Part shown: positions 1 to 8,333 of the stretch, one piece after another | How the letters are laid out: each line of letters opens with the position of its first letter | Position numbering within the stretch: position 1 is the first letter of the stretch | Source: CBDAQD01 sp965275905 | GTDB lineage: Bacteria > Pseudomonadota > Alphaproteobacteria > Rhizobiales > JAJFHC01 | Length of the DNA stretch: 64,000 nucleotides | Reading direction: 5' to 3' | NCBI GenBank assembly: GCA_965275905.1 | Contig: CBDHYJ010000045.1 | Coordinates: forward strand, 3,871 to 67,870 | Notes under the pieces: model-generated | What the model saw: only the letters and a program-made list of their open reading frames with translations | Databases searched by the model: none | Told to the model about the DNA's origin: nothing | Made by a program: the position numbers and the translations under genes

Positions 1-831
1 GTCCGCGTCGAACACAAGCCGCTCTTCACCGGACAGCACCAGAAACCGTTTGCCGCGCGCACGGCCCACCAGGGTAAGCCCCGCATCGCGCGCGAGATCC
101 ACGCCCCACGCGGTAAATCCCGAGCGGGAGACGAGGATCGGAATCTGCATCTGGACGCACTTGATGACCATCTCCGACGTCAGGCGCCCGGTTGTGTAGA
201 AGATCTTGCCGGTCGCGGGCACCTTGTTCAGGAACATGTAGCCGGCAATCTTGTCGACCGCGTTGTGGCGTCCGACGTCCTCCATATAGACCAGCGGCCG
301 GTCCTCCTCGCACAGGACGCAGCCGTGGATCGCGCCCGCCTTGAGATAGAGGCTCGGTGCGGTGTTGATCTTCTTCATCAGGGCGTAAAGCCAGGACGTC
401 CGCAGCCGGGCATTCTTATCGAGTTTCACCTGCGCGAAGCTCTCCATCACGTCGCCGAACACGGTCCCCTGAGCGCAACCTGACGTCCGCGTTTTCTTCT
501 GCAGCTTTTCCTCGTAGTCGGTCTCGCGCGCTGTCCGGACCACAACGACCTCGAGATCGTCGTCGTAGTCGATTCCGGTGATTTCGTCGTCCGGCTGCAG
601 CATGTTCTGGTTGAGGAGATAACCGACGGCAAGCATCTCCGGATGATCGCCGATCGTCATCATGGTGACGATCTCCTGCCGGTTGAGATAGAGCGTCAGC
701 GGGCGCTCGTAGACCACCGCCGTCTCCACGACCGCGCCCTCGTGATCCACCCCGGTCACCGGCCTGCTCAGGCGCGGATCATCGGGATCCGGCATAAGCG
801 TCAATTCATTGGTTTGCGGTGCTTTTTTCAT
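1..831 (-). CDS. fdhD: FdhD, formate dehydrogenase accessory sulfurtransferase (3' end beyond window)
   Basis: This cytoplasmic protein passes sulfur from a cysteine desulfurase to the molybdenum cofactor of formate dehydrogenase and is needed for FDH activity. The frame reads leftwards from ATG at 831 (starts MKKAPQTNELTL) and is still open at base 1, so 277 codons are seen and the C-terminus is missing. FdhD hallmarks are visible: TSGCAQGTVFGD, GAIHGCVLC, MEDVGRHNAVDKI and YTTGRLTSEMV. The loop that carries CxxC in Escherichia coli FdhD has a single cysteine here. The target enzyme is encoded by fdhA and fdhB about 1.6 kb away on the same strand. The family call is firm. Confidence 0.93.
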   Translation of the reverse strand, partial: MKKAPQTNELTLMPDPDDPRLSRPVTGVDHEGAVVETAVVYERPLTLYLNRQEIVTMMTIGDHPEMLAVGYLLNQNMLQPDDEITGIDYDDDLEVVVVRTARETDYEEKLQKKTRTSGCAQGTVFGDVMESFAQVKLDKNARLRTSWLYALMKKINTAPSLYLKAGAIHGCVLCEEDRPLVYMEDVGRHNAVDKIAGYMFLNKVPATGKIFYTTGRLTSEMVIKCVQMQIPILVSRSGFTAWGVDLARDAGLTLVGRARGKRFLVLSGEERLVFDAD

Positions 832-976
832 CGTCGATGGTCGTTTTCTCAGTCCCCGGCCCATCGTCATGCAATCGGGCCGGTGCGACAAGGCCTTTTC
901 CTCACTATGGTAACGCCGGCATCGCGGACAATCGCCGGTCCGCTTGCCGCAGCGCACGCTTCGTTCAACGCCATCG

Positions 977-993
977 GTGTTGCATTGCAACAC
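977..993. promoter_or_regulatory. Inverted repeat before the MaoC-type hydratase gene, possible operator
   Basis: GTGTTGC and GCAACAC, 7 bp each with a 3-nt centre, form a perfect dyad 57 nt before the hydratase ATG, in the gap divergent from fdhD. The TTGC-N3-GCAA core is similar to, but not the same as, the CTGC-N3-GCAG sites described for the polyhydroxybutyrate regulator PhaR. No regulator is encoded nearby. Confidence 0.35.
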
Positions 994-1049
994 GGAAGCT
1001 GACACTGTTTCCGCGCACACCGTTGATACCCTCATAAAGGATAGGGCAG

Positions 1050-1499
1050 ATGACCGTTCTGGCCATGCAGAGCTACTTTTTCGAGGACTTGAGTGTCGGG
1101 ATGCGCGAAGTTCTGTCCAAGACTGTCATGGCATCCGACGTGGTCGGATTCGCGGAGGTTTCCGGGGATCGCAATCCCGTCCATCTGTCGGAGCATTTTG
1201 CCGCGAAGACGCCCTTCAAGACCCGAATCGCCCACGGTCTCTACACGGCGAGCCTGATCTCGGCCGTGCTTGGCACGCGCCTGCCGGGACCGGGCGCGAT
1301 CTACATCTCCCAGACACTCAATTTCAAGGCCCCGGTCCGGATCGGCGATGTGGTCGACGTGACGGTCGAGGTGGTAGAGTTGATCGCTGGCAAGAAGCGG
1401 GCGCGCCTGCATTGCGAATGCACGGTGGACGGCAATATCGTACTTGACGGCGAAGCTCTGGTCATGGTGCCCGGTCGCGAAAGCCCGGCTCCGGCATAG
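1050..1499 (+). CDS. MaoC-family (R)-specific enoyl-CoA hydratase
   Basis: A 149-residue single hot-dog protein. Enzymes of this type (PhaJ-like) hydrate trans-2-enoyl-CoA to (R)-3-hydroxyacyl-CoA, linking fatty acid oxidation to polyhydroxyalkanoate synthesis. The hydratase motif is clear: D40 and H45 in SGDRNPVHLSEHFA, followed by FKTRIAHG. The length is normal for the single-domain family. The start is supported by AGGATAGGG just upstream. The gene heads a short rightward series with the RidA and zinc-ribbon genes. A dyad lies at 977-993. No pha synthase is visible here, so the substrate is inferred from the family only. Confidence 0.85.
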   Translation: MTVLAMQSYFFEDLSVGMREVLSKTVMASDVVGFAEVSGDRNPVHLSEHFAAKTPFKTRIAHGLYTASLISAVLGTRLPGPGAIYISQTLNFKAPVRIGDVVDVTVEVVELIAGKKRARLHCECTVDGNIVLDGEALVMVPGRESPAPA

Positions 1500-1542
1500 T
1501 TGGTTTGCGCGCCGGACCGGAACGGCGAAAGGGAGAACCGAA

Positions 1543-1926
1543 GTGACTGAACGCATCATCGTTCCCGACGTAATGGCCCCCGTCAGCCATTACTGCCATG
1601 TGGTCCGGGCCGGTCCGAATGTCTGGGTCTCGGGCCTTGTCGGCATGAACGCCGACGGGTCGGTGCCCGGGACGACGGTCGACCAGTTCGATCTCGCGAT
1701 GGACGTGATGGAGAAGTGCCTCAACGCCGCAGGCGCCACAGCCCGGGACGTCGTCAAGGTTCAGGTTTTCCTCACGGACATTTCGGAACGCGCCGCGATC
1801 AATCCGCGCCGCATTGAATTCTTCGGAGAGCACCGACCGGCCTCAACACTGGTGGAGGTGTCCGCGCTCGTCGATCCCCGCCTCACAGTCGAAATCGAGT
1901 GTCAGGCCTATGTCGAGCCTGACTGA
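1543..1926 (+). CDS. RidA/YjgF/YER057c family protein
   Basis: RidA-family proteins deaminate reactive enamine/imine intermediates, or act in related catabolic steps. The GTG start at 1543 was chosen because GGGAGA sits six bases upstream; it gives 127 residues, the usual length. Family signatures seen: VWVSGLVGMNADGSV, DVVKVQVFLTDISERAAIN, EHRPASTLVEVSAL and VEIECQAYV near the C-terminus, including the arginine before PAST that binds carboxylates in this fold. It lies 43 bp after the hydratase gene. The exact substrate cannot be read from the sequence. Confidence 0.88.
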   Translation: MTERIIVPDVMAPVSHYCHVVRAGPNVWVSGLVGMNADGSVPGTTVDQFDLAMDVMEKCLNAAGATARDVVKVQVFLTDISERAAINPRRIEFFGEHRPASTLVEVSALVDPRLTVEIECQAYVEPD

Positions 1927-1947
1927 GACTTGTGGGGCCGCACGACC

Positions 1948-2295
1948 GTGACTGATCCCAAGTCTGTTCCTCCACCCCCTGAGAGCGACCCGGAGTCCGG
2001 CAACGAAGACGCCGGGCAGGCCCAGGGCATCGAGCGCTGGGCCAATGCCGCCCTGGCGATCGCCATTGCCTCGCTCGGCGCCATTGCCTTTTTCAATGCG
2101 TTCGGCCTCGATACCCCGACGATCAATACAGTGCTGATGATCGGAATCATGATTTCCGGCACCGTGTTCTGGGCGATTCAGGCACGCCAGCCCTGCCCGC
2201 ATTGCGGCGCGCCCTACGGCTACGGGTTCCGTATCGTCAACGCGCACATCTGCCGGTCCTGCGGCGGCGACATCCGGGAGAAGAAAGAGGCCTAG
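1948..2295 (+). CDS. Small membrane protein with a C-terminal zinc ribbon, unknown function
   Basis: I do not recognise this protein. From the GTG at 1948 it has 115 residues: a polar, Pro/Glu-rich N-terminus, two hydrophobic segments (IERWANAALAIAIASLGAIA and TINTVLMIGIMISGTVFWAI), then a compact metal site CPHC-x13-CRSC typical of a zinc ribbon. A TTG at 1930 would add six residues but has no ribosome site. It starts 21 bp after the RidA gene and probably belongs to the same transcript. Confidence 0.6.
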   Translation: MTDPKSVPPPPESDPESGNEDAGQAQGIERWANAALAIAIASLGAIAFFNAFGLDTPTINTVLMIGIMISGTVFWAIQARQPCPHCGAPYGYGFRIVNAHICRSCGGDIREKKEA

Positions 2296-2304
2296 CGCCT
2301 CAAT

Positions 2305-2366
2305 CCGTCATTCCCGGGCTCTACCGTCATTCCCGCACCCCACCGTCATTCCCGCGAAGGCGGGAA
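2305..2366. repeat. Three phased direct repeats ending in a palindrome (REP-like intergenic element)
   Basis: CCGTCATTCCCG occurs at 2305, 2324 and 2343, exactly 19 bp apart. The last copy leads into the palindrome TTCCCGCGAAGGCGGGAA (2349-2366). GTCATTCCCGCGAAGGCGGGAAT-type sequences are common dispersed intergenic repeats in proteobacterial genomes. It sits between the convergent zinc-ribbon and fdhA genes. Confidence 0.65.
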
Positions 2367-2421
2367 TCCAGTGCAAACTGCAATGCTTTGCCCAATCGCT
2401 TCTCCATCCCCGCCGGAGCCG

Positions 2422-2442
2422 GTCCCCGACCTGATCGGGGAC
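2422..2442. terminator. Hairpin between convergent genes
   Basis: GTCCCCGA and TCGGGGAC form an 8-bp perfect stem around a CCTGA loop, 33 bp past the fdhA stop. No U-tract follows on either strand, so it may be a transcript-end hairpin or a further part of the intergenic repeat. Confidence 0.4.
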
Positions 2443-2474
2443 GGGGATGACAAGTAAAGGGAATTGCCGCCCGC

Positions 2475-5243
2475 CTACTCCGCGGCTTCCAACTGTCCGG
2501 TCGGCACGATGCGCGCGGCGCAGTACTTGAACTCCGGGATCTTGCCGAACGGATCGAGCGCGGCATTGGTGAGGAGATTCGCCGACGCTTCAACGAAGGC
2601 GAACGGAATGAACACCACGCCGTCCGGAACAGCCGTATCGGCGCGCACCTTCAGCTCGATGACGCCGCGCCGGGTTTCGACGCGCACAATGTCCCCGGCC
2701 GAGATGCCCAGCGCCCTGATCTGAGCCGGCGACAGGCTGGCCGTTGCTTCCGGCTCGATTGCATCGAGGTTGCTGGCCCGTCTGGTCATGGCGCCGGTAT
2801 GCCAGTGTTCGAGCTGACGCCCGGTCGTTAGGATCATCGGGAATTCATCGTCCGGCCGTTCGTCCGGTGGAATGATGTCGGCCGGCACGAACTTGCCGAG
2901 CGTCGACTCGGTCGGGAAACCGTCGACAAACACGATGTCGTCGCCGGGCACGTCCGGTGCCGAGCACGGATATGTCACGGCACTTTCGCGGTCCAGACGC
3001 TCCCACGTGATGTTGTCGAGCGACGGCATGGCGAGCTTCATTTCCGCGAACACGTCGCTCGGATGCTGGTAGTTCCAGTCGAGACCCAGGCGCTTTGCAA
3101 TTTCCTGCGTCGTCCACCAGTCGGGACGTGCGTCGCCCGGTGCGTTCAGCGCCTTGCGGCCGATCTGGACCTGCCGGTTGGTGTTGGTCACGGTGCCGTC
3201 CTTTTCCGGCCACGCCGTCGCCGGCAGGATCACGTCCGCGTACATGGCCGTCTCGGTCAGAAAAATGTCCTGGACCACGAGATGTTCGAGCTTGGCCAGC
3301 GCCGCACGGGCATGACTTACATCCGGATCCGACATTGCCGGATTCTCACCCAGAATGTACATGCCCCGGATCTCGTCATTGTGGATCGACTCGACGATCT
3401 CGACCACGGTGAGACCCGGATTCGGATCCAGCTCGGTCTTCCAGAGGTCCTCGAGTTTGGTCCGCACCGCGTCGTTACCCGTCTTCATGTAGTCCGGGAA
3501 AACCATCGGGATAAGTCCGGCATCAGATGCGCCCTGGACGTTGTTCTGGCCGCGCAGCGGATGCAGGCCCGTCCCCTTGCGGCCGACCTGACCGGTCATG
3601 AGGGCAAGCGAAATCAGGCAACGGGCATTGTCGGTGCCATGGACGTGCTGGCTGACGCCCATGCCCCAGAAGATGATGGCGGCTTCGGCCTTGGCATAGG
3701 TACGTGCAACCGTGCGCAGCACGTCCGCTTCAATGCCGCAGATTTCGGACATGGCCTCGGGCGTGAACTGCGACAGGTGCGCCTTGAGCTTGTCGAATCC
3801 GTCGGTGTGGGCCTGGACGTACTGCTCGTCGTAAAGGCCTTCCTCGACAATCACGTTCATCATGGCATTGAGCATGGACACGTCGCCGCCGGGCTTGAAC
3901 TGCAGCATGTGCGTGGCGTGACGCTTCAAACCGTGGCCGCGCGGATCCATGACGATCAGCTTCGCCCCGCGTTTGGCGGCCTGCTTGAAATAGGTGGCGG
4001 CAACCGGATGGTTCGACGTCGGGTTGGCGCCGATAACGATGATGACATCGGAGTCGTTCACGGCCGTGAACGGCGCGCTGACGGCGCCGGAGCCAACCGT
4101 TTCCATGAGCGCAGCCACCGACGAGGCGTGGCACAGGCGCGTGCAATGGTCGACATTGTTTGTCCCGAAGCCGGCACGGACCAGTTTCTGGAACAGGTAG
4201 GCTTCCTCGTTCGAGCATTTCGCCGAACCGAAGCCGGCGAGTCCCTTGCCACCATGCTCATCGCGGATTGCCTTGAGGCCTCCGGCAGCAAGATCCAGTG
4301 CCTCTTCCCATGTCGCCTCGCGGAAATGGGTGTAGGGATTGGTCGGGTCGAGATCCGGATCAGGTCCCTTGGGCATGCCCTCCTTCCGGATCAGCGGCAC
4401 GGTCAGGCGTTCCGGGTTGTTGATGTAGTCGAAGCCGAAACGGCCCTTGACGCACAGCCTGTTCTCGTTGGCGGGCCCGCCGGCACCTTCCACATAGGCG
4501 ATCTTGTCATCCTTGATCTTGTAGGTGATCTGGCAGCCGACACCGCAGTAGGGGCAAACGCTCTGGACCTCACGGTCGACTTCGCGGCTGCCGACCCCGT
4601 TTTCATCGACAATACTGGACGGCATGAGCGCGCCGGTCGGGCAGGCCTGAACGCATTCGCCACAAGCCACGCAGGTGCTGTTGCCCATCGGATCGTCGAA
4701 ATCGAAAACGATCTTCGAGTGACTGCCGCGGCCTGCCATGCCGATGACGTCATTGACCTGGACCTCGCGGCAGGCGCGGACGCAGAGGTTGCAGTGAATG
4801 CAGGCATCGAGATTGACCGCCATCGCCGGATGGGACATGTCGGCTTCGGGCGCGACGCGCGTGGGAAATCGGCTGGACTCGACATTCTGTGCATCGGCCC
4901 AATGCCACAGCGTGCTGGTCTGGTCGTGGGCGTCCTCGCGCGCCGGCTGGTCGGCGACCAGCAGTTCCATGACCATTTTGCGTGCTGTGAACGCGCGATC
5001 GGACTGGCTTTTGACCACCATGCCCTCGGCCGGTTTGCGGATGCAGGATGCCGCCAGCACACGCTCGCCTTCGATTTCGACCATACAGGCCCGGCAGTTC
5101 CCGTCGCCCCGGTATCCGGCAGTATCGCGGTAGCAAAGATGCGGAATGTCGGTTCCGGCCCGCTTCGCCACCTGCCAGATGGTCTCGTCAGGGCCCGCTT
5201 CGACTTCCGTGCCGTCGAGGGTGAACTTGATGTTGTCACTCAT
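2475..5243 (-). CDS. fdhA: NAD-linked formate dehydrogenase, catalytic alpha subunit
   Basis: A 922-residue Mo/W-bis-MGD enzyme that oxidises formate to CO2 and passes electrons along Fe-S clusters to the FMN/NAD subunit encoded upstream. Domains in order: an N-terminal [2Fe-2S] ferredoxin (PHLCYRD, NCRACMVEI, AASCIRKP); a ferredoxin-type region (CIHCNLCVRAC, CVACGECVQACP); the 4Fe-4S site of the pterin core (CPYCGVGC, NRLCVKGRFG); the active-site segment VDHCTRLCHASSV; and a C-terminal molydopterin-binding domain. The metal ligand is cysteine, not selenocysteine. It is transcribed with fdhB (85-bp gap) and resembles Fdh1A/FdsA. Whether the metal is Mo or W cannot be told. Confidence 0.95.
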   Translation of the reverse strand: MSDNIKFTLDGTEVEAGPDETIWQVAKRAGTDIPHLCYRDTAGYRGDGNCRACMVEIEGERVLAASCIRKPAEGMVVKSQSDRAFTARKMVMELLVADQPAREDAHDQTSTLWHWADAQNVESSRFPTRVAPEADMSHPAMAVNLDACIHCNLCVRACREVQVNDVIGMAGRGSHSKIVFDFDDPMGNSTCVACGECVQACPTGALMPSSIVDENGVGSREVDREVQSVCPYCGVGCQITYKIKDDKIAYVEGAGGPANENRLCVKGRFGFDYINNPERLTVPLIRKEGMPKGPDPDLDPTNPYTHFREATWEEALDLAAGGLKAIRDEHGGKGLAGFGSAKCSNEEAYLFQKLVRAGFGTNNVDHCTRLCHASSVAALMETVGSGAVSAPFTAVNDSDVIIVIGANPTSNHPVAATYFKQAAKRGAKLIVMDPRGHGLKRHATHMLQFKPGGDVSMLNAMMNVIVEEGLYDEQYVQAHTDGFDKLKAHLSQFTPEAMSEICGIEADVLRTVARTYAKAEAAIIFWGMGVSQHVHGTDNARCLISLALMTGQVGRKGTGLHPLRGQNNVQGASDAGLIPMVFPDYMKTGNDAVRTKLEDLWKTELDPNPGLTVVEIVESIHNDEIRGMYILGENPAMSDPDVSHARAALAKLEHLVVQDIFLTETAMYADVILPATAWPEKDGTVTNTNRQVQIGRKALNAPGDARPDWWTTQEIAKRLGLDWNYQHPSDVFAEMKLAMPSLDNITWERLDRESAVTYPCSAPDVPGDDIVFVDGFPTESTLGKFVPADIIPPDERPDDEFPMILTTGRQLEHWHTGAMTRRASNLDAIEPEATASLSPAQIRALGISAGDIVRVETRRGVIELKVRADTAVPDGVVFIPFAFVEASANLLTNAALDPFGKIPEFKYCAARIVPTGQLEAAE

Positions 5244-5328
5244 GGGCTGATGCTCCGCAAAACGTGTCCACGTGCCGTGTCATGGCTGTTGCCGGGGTCG
5301 GATCGAACCGTCCCGGATCAATATGGCG

Positions 5329-7047
5329 TTACAGTTCGTCCCGGAAATACTTGAACACCGAATTCATTGGGTTCGGGGCCGCCTGGCCCAGGCCGCAGAT
5401 CGAGGCATCCATCATCGCCGTGGCCAGTTCGGACAGCAGGTCCTCGTCCCACCTGTCCTCGCTCATCAGCTTGACGGCCTTCTCGCAGCCGACCCGGCAC
5501 GGCGTGCACTGGCCGCAGCTTTCGTCCTCGAAGAACTTGAGCAGGTTGAGCGCCGCCGCCTTGATACTGTCCTGTTCCGAGAGGATGACGACCGCGTGCG
5601 AACCGACAAGACATCCGTATTTCTCAAGCGTTCCGAAATCGAGCGGCAGGTTGTCCATGGAAGCCGGCAATATGCCGCCTGAAGCCCCTCCCGGCAGGTA
5701 CCCCTTGAACGTGTGACCATCCGCCATGCCGCCACAGTAGTCGTCGATCAGTTCGCGGACCGTCACCCCGGCAGGCGTCAGCTTGACCCCCGGCTCCCGG
5801 ACCCGTCCCGAGACCGAATAGGATCGCAGACCCTTGTGGCCGTCCTTGCCCTGATCGGCAAACCAGGCGGCACCTTTGGCCAGGATCTCCGGGATCCAGT
5901 AGACCGTCTCGACGTTGTGAACGAGCGTTGGCCGGTTGAAGACGCCGACCTGCGCGACATAGGGCGGACGGTGGCGCGGCAGACCGCGCTTGCCTTCGAT
6001 GCTCTCGATCATCGCGGATTCTTCACCGCAGATGTAAGCGCCCGCCCCGCGTCGCAGTTCGACCTGACCGGGTCTAATGACGCCAGCGCTCTCAAGCGCG
6101 GCGAGCTCGTCGGCGAGAATTTTCAGCACCGCCGGATATTCGTCGCGCATGTAGATGAAGATCGTTTCCGCATCGACACCCCAGGCCGCGACAAGCATGC
6201 CCTCGAGGAACTGATGCGGACGGGACTCCAGATAGTACCGGTCCTTGAATGTGCCCGGCTCGCCCTCGTCCCCGTTGATGCACATGTAGCGCGGCCCGCC
6301 GCCGGCCCGGACGAATTCCCATTTCTTGCCGGACGGGAAGCCGGCACCGCCGAGACCCCGCAGGCCCGCCTCCCCAAGCGTTGCAATGACGGAGTCCGGT
6401 GTGTGTTCTCCGGCCCGGCAGGCTTTCAGAACCTCGTACCCACCTTCGGACACGTAGGCGTCGAAACCCTGATACTCCGGAACCACCGGGCCAAGCTTGC
6501 GGTCCGCCGCGGTTCTCAGGAGGGTCTCTTCATCGGCGTGATCGATATGATTGTGCCCGACGACCGCGACCGGCGCGGTACTGCAGCGTCCCATGCACGG
6601 TGCATGCACGACCCGCACGTCTGACGGTGCCGAACTCTTGAGATTCGCCAGCAGATCCTGCGCGCCCATCATTTCGCAGGTCAGGCTGTCGCACACCCTG
6701 ATCGTGACTTCCGCCGGGGCGTCCTCGCCTTCGCGGACCACATCGAAGTGATGGTAGAACGTGGCGACCTCGTAGACTTCCGCCTGCGCAAGACGCATTT
6801 CGTCGGCAAGCGCCGCAAGATGGGCCGCGCTCAGCGAGCCGTGACGATCCTGGATGAGATGAAGAAACTCGATGAGATGATCCCGGCGGCGCGGGCGGTC
6901 TCCAAGCAGCGCACGAACCTCGTCGATGGCATCCGCATTGACTTGCCGGCCCTTGGGAAACGCGCGCGCACGGCCCCGCCGGCCGCTGCCGTCCTGTCGT
7001 CCGGGCCGATCGACTTTGATCAACGTCCGCGTTCCCGGTCCACTCAT
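5329..7047 (-). CDS. fdhB: NAD-linked formate dehydrogenase, fused gamma-beta (NuoE-NuoF-like) subunit
   Basis: This subunit takes electrons from FdhA and reduces NAD+. One 572-residue chain joins two complex-I-like parts. The NuoE-like part has the thioredoxin-fold [2Fe-2S] cysteines (VCDSLTCEMMGA, APCMGRCSTAP). The NuoF-like part has the FMN loop GLRGLGGAGFPSGKK, the NAD loop GAGAYICGEESAMIE and the 4Fe-4S motif CGQCTPCRVGC. The ATG at 7047 was chosen for its upstream AAGGG; an upstream start at 7098 would add 17 residues. The fusion and length match Methylobacterium Fdh1B rather than the separate FdsG/FdsB of Cupriavidus and Rhodobacter. Confidence 0.93.
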   Translation of the reverse strand: MSGPGTRTLIKVDRPGRQDGSGRRGRARAFPKGRQVNADAIDEVRALLGDRPRRRDHLIEFLHLIQDRHGSLSAAHLAALADEMRLAQAEVYEVATFYHHFDVVREGEDAPAEVTIRVCDSLTCEMMGAQDLLANLKSSAPSDVRVVHAPCMGRCSTAPVAVVGHNHIDHADEETLLRTAADRKLGPVVPEYQGFDAYVSEGGYEVLKACRAGEHTPDSVIATLGEAGLRGLGGAGFPSGKKWEFVRAGGGPRYMCINGDEGEPGTFKDRYYLESRPHQFLEGMLVAAWGVDAETIFIYMRDEYPAVLKILADELAALESAGVIRPGQVELRRGAGAYICGEESAMIESIEGKRGLPRHRPPYVAQVGVFNRPTLVHNVETVYWIPEILAKGAAWFADQGKDGHKGLRSYSVSGRVREPGVKLTPAGVTVRELIDDYCGGMADGHTFKGYLPGGASGGILPASMDNLPLDFGTLEKYGCLVGSHAVVILSEQDSIKAAALNLLKFFEDESCGQCTPCRVGCEKAVKLMSEDRWDEDLLSELATAMMDASICGLGQAAPNPMNSVFKYFRDEL

Positions 7048-7232
7048 GCCCTGATCCCTTGCTCGAAATTTTCCGTGTCTGACGAGTTTCCGGTTCACCC
7101 GGCCTCAAAAGCGACGTAAACATCGCCTGACTGCCGGTTTTTCAGCCTTCCGCAAACGTCATTTCGCTGCCAAAACCGCCATCGCAGACACTAAAAGTCC
7201 GCAAAATCCCTTCGCGAACCTCTATGTGGTAT

Positions 7233-7244
7233 ATGGTATACCAT
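7233..7244. promoter_or_regulatory. Palindrome overlapping the tusA-like start codon
   Basis: ATGGTATACCAT is a perfect 12-bp palindrome, and the start codon of the TusA-like gene lies at its right end. TGGTAT is also repeated just upstream. GTATAC-centred palindromes are typical of GntR-type operators. No ribosome site is evident, so translation may be leaderless or weak. Binding is inferred from symmetry alone. Confidence 0.35.
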
Positions 7245-7473
7245 GACTGAATCCAACGAATTTCTCGATCTCAAGGGCCTGCTTTGCCCGCTTCCCGTCC
7301 TCAAGGCGCGCAAGAAGCTGCAGTCCATGGCACCCGGCAGTGTCCTGCGCATCGAAGCGACCGATCCCGCGTCCGTCATTGACGTGCCTCATTATTGCAG
7401 CGAATCCGGCAACGAGTTGCTCAACCAGAACGAAACGGACGGTATCTACGTCTACGAAATCCGGAAAGTCTGA
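7243..7473 (+). CDS. TusA/SirA-like sulfur carrier protein
   Basis: A 76-residue TusA-fold protein that would carry a persulfide on C15 of the LLCPLPVL (CPxP) motif. Relatives deliver sulfur for tRNA thiolation, molybdenum cofactor synthesis or sulfur oxidation. It is divergent from fdhB and two bases ahead of the dimethylargininase-like gene, so it is probably cotranscribed with the latter. The setting beside formate dehydrogenase and FdhD makes a role in sulfuration of the FDH cofactor plausible, but this is inference. The ATG lies inside the palindrome at 7233-7244. Confidence 0.85.
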   Translation: MTESNEFLDLKGLLCPLPVLKARKKLQSMAPGSVLRIEATDPASVIDVPHYCSESGNELLNQNETDGIYVYEIRKV

Positions 7474-7475
7474 CC

Positions 7476-8333
7476 ATGAATGAAGTCGGCAAATTGACTC
7501 TTGTGGCCCTGCGCCGGCCGGAAGCCGCCTTCGTCGATGCCAGCCGTATCGACGACGAATGGCAACCGCTCGGCTATCACGCACCTCCCGACTTCGCGGG
7601 CGCGATCGAAGAATTCGATCAATTCGAAGCCTGCCTGGAAGAGTCAGGAGCGGAGATCATTCACCTGCCGGATGACGACTCCCTGACGCTCGACAGTCTT
7701 TATGTCCGCGACGCCCTGATCGTCACACCGCACGGCATCGTCCTCGCCGGCATGGGCAAGCCCGCCCGCCAGCGCGAGCCCGCGGTCAATGCGGAGTTCC
7801 TCGAAGGCAGAGGCTTGACCGTCGCCGGCCGGATCGAGGCGCCCGGAATGGTCGAAGGCGGCGATCTTGTCTGGATCGACGGCCAGACACTCCTTGCTGG
7901 GCACACCTACAGGACCAACCCGGAAGGCATTGCCCAACTGCAGCGAATCCTGCGCGACGGCGTCACCGTCCACAGCTTCCAGATGCCGCACTACAAGGGT
8001 CGGGATGATGTCTTTCACCTGATGTCGGTGCTGAGCCCGATCGATACGGATCTGGCGCTGGTCTATCCGCCGCTCGCTCCGGTGGCGCTGATGGAATTTC
8101 TCGAGAGCCGGGGAATCCGTCCGGTCATCGTGCCCGACGCGGAATTCGAGTCCATGGGCTGCAACGTTCTGGCGACCGGCCCCCGCCGATGCGTGATGGT
8201 GTCGGGCAATCCGGAAACAGAACGCCGCCTCAGATCAGCCGGCGCCGATGTGCGCGTCATCGAAGCCGCCGAGATCTGCCGCAAGGGCGAAGGCGGCCCG
8301 ACCTGCCTGACCCGGCCTTTAGCCCGCGGCTAG
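7476..8333 (+). CDS. Dimethylarginine dimethylaminohydrolase-like guanidino hydrolase
   Basis: A 285-residue member of the amidinotransferase/DDAH superfamily. These enzymes hydrolyse methylated arginines to citrulline plus a methylamine, or act on related guanidines. Visible active-site segments are the acidic motif in VEGGDLVWIDG, the catalytic histidine in DDVFHLMSVLSP and the catalytic cysteine C277 in GGPTCLTRPL near the C-terminus. The start two bases after the tusA stop suggests translational coupling. Its last 15 bp overlap the end of the convergent ArsC-like gene. If it does release dimethylamine, that fits the methylated-amine genes at 24-30 kb, but the substrate is unproven. Confidence 0.8.
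   Translation: MNEVGKLTLVALRRPEAAFVDASRIDDEWQPLGYHAPPDFAGAIEEFDQFEACLEESGAEIIHLPDDDSLTLDSLYVRDALIVTPHGIVLAGMGKPARQREPAVNAEFLEGRGLTVAGRIEAPGMVEGGDLVWIDGQTLLAGHTYRTNPEGIAQLQRILRDGVTVHSFQMPHYKGRDDVFHLMSVLSPIDTDLALVYPPLAPVALMEFLESRGIRPVIVPDAEFESMGCNVLATGPRRCVMVSGNPETERRLRSAGADVRVIEAAEICRKGEGGPTCLTRPLARG

Noticed and set aside
4100..4180. Possible selenocysteine (TGA) at the formate dehydrogenase active site
   Set aside because: The metal-ligand position is an ordinary cysteine codon in VDHCTRLCHASSV, with no in-frame TGA.
3063..5354. A 763-codon open frame on the plus strand opposite fdhA
   Set aside because: It lies wholly antisense to a clearly conserved enzyme gene, has no family motifs and arises from GC-rich codon bias.
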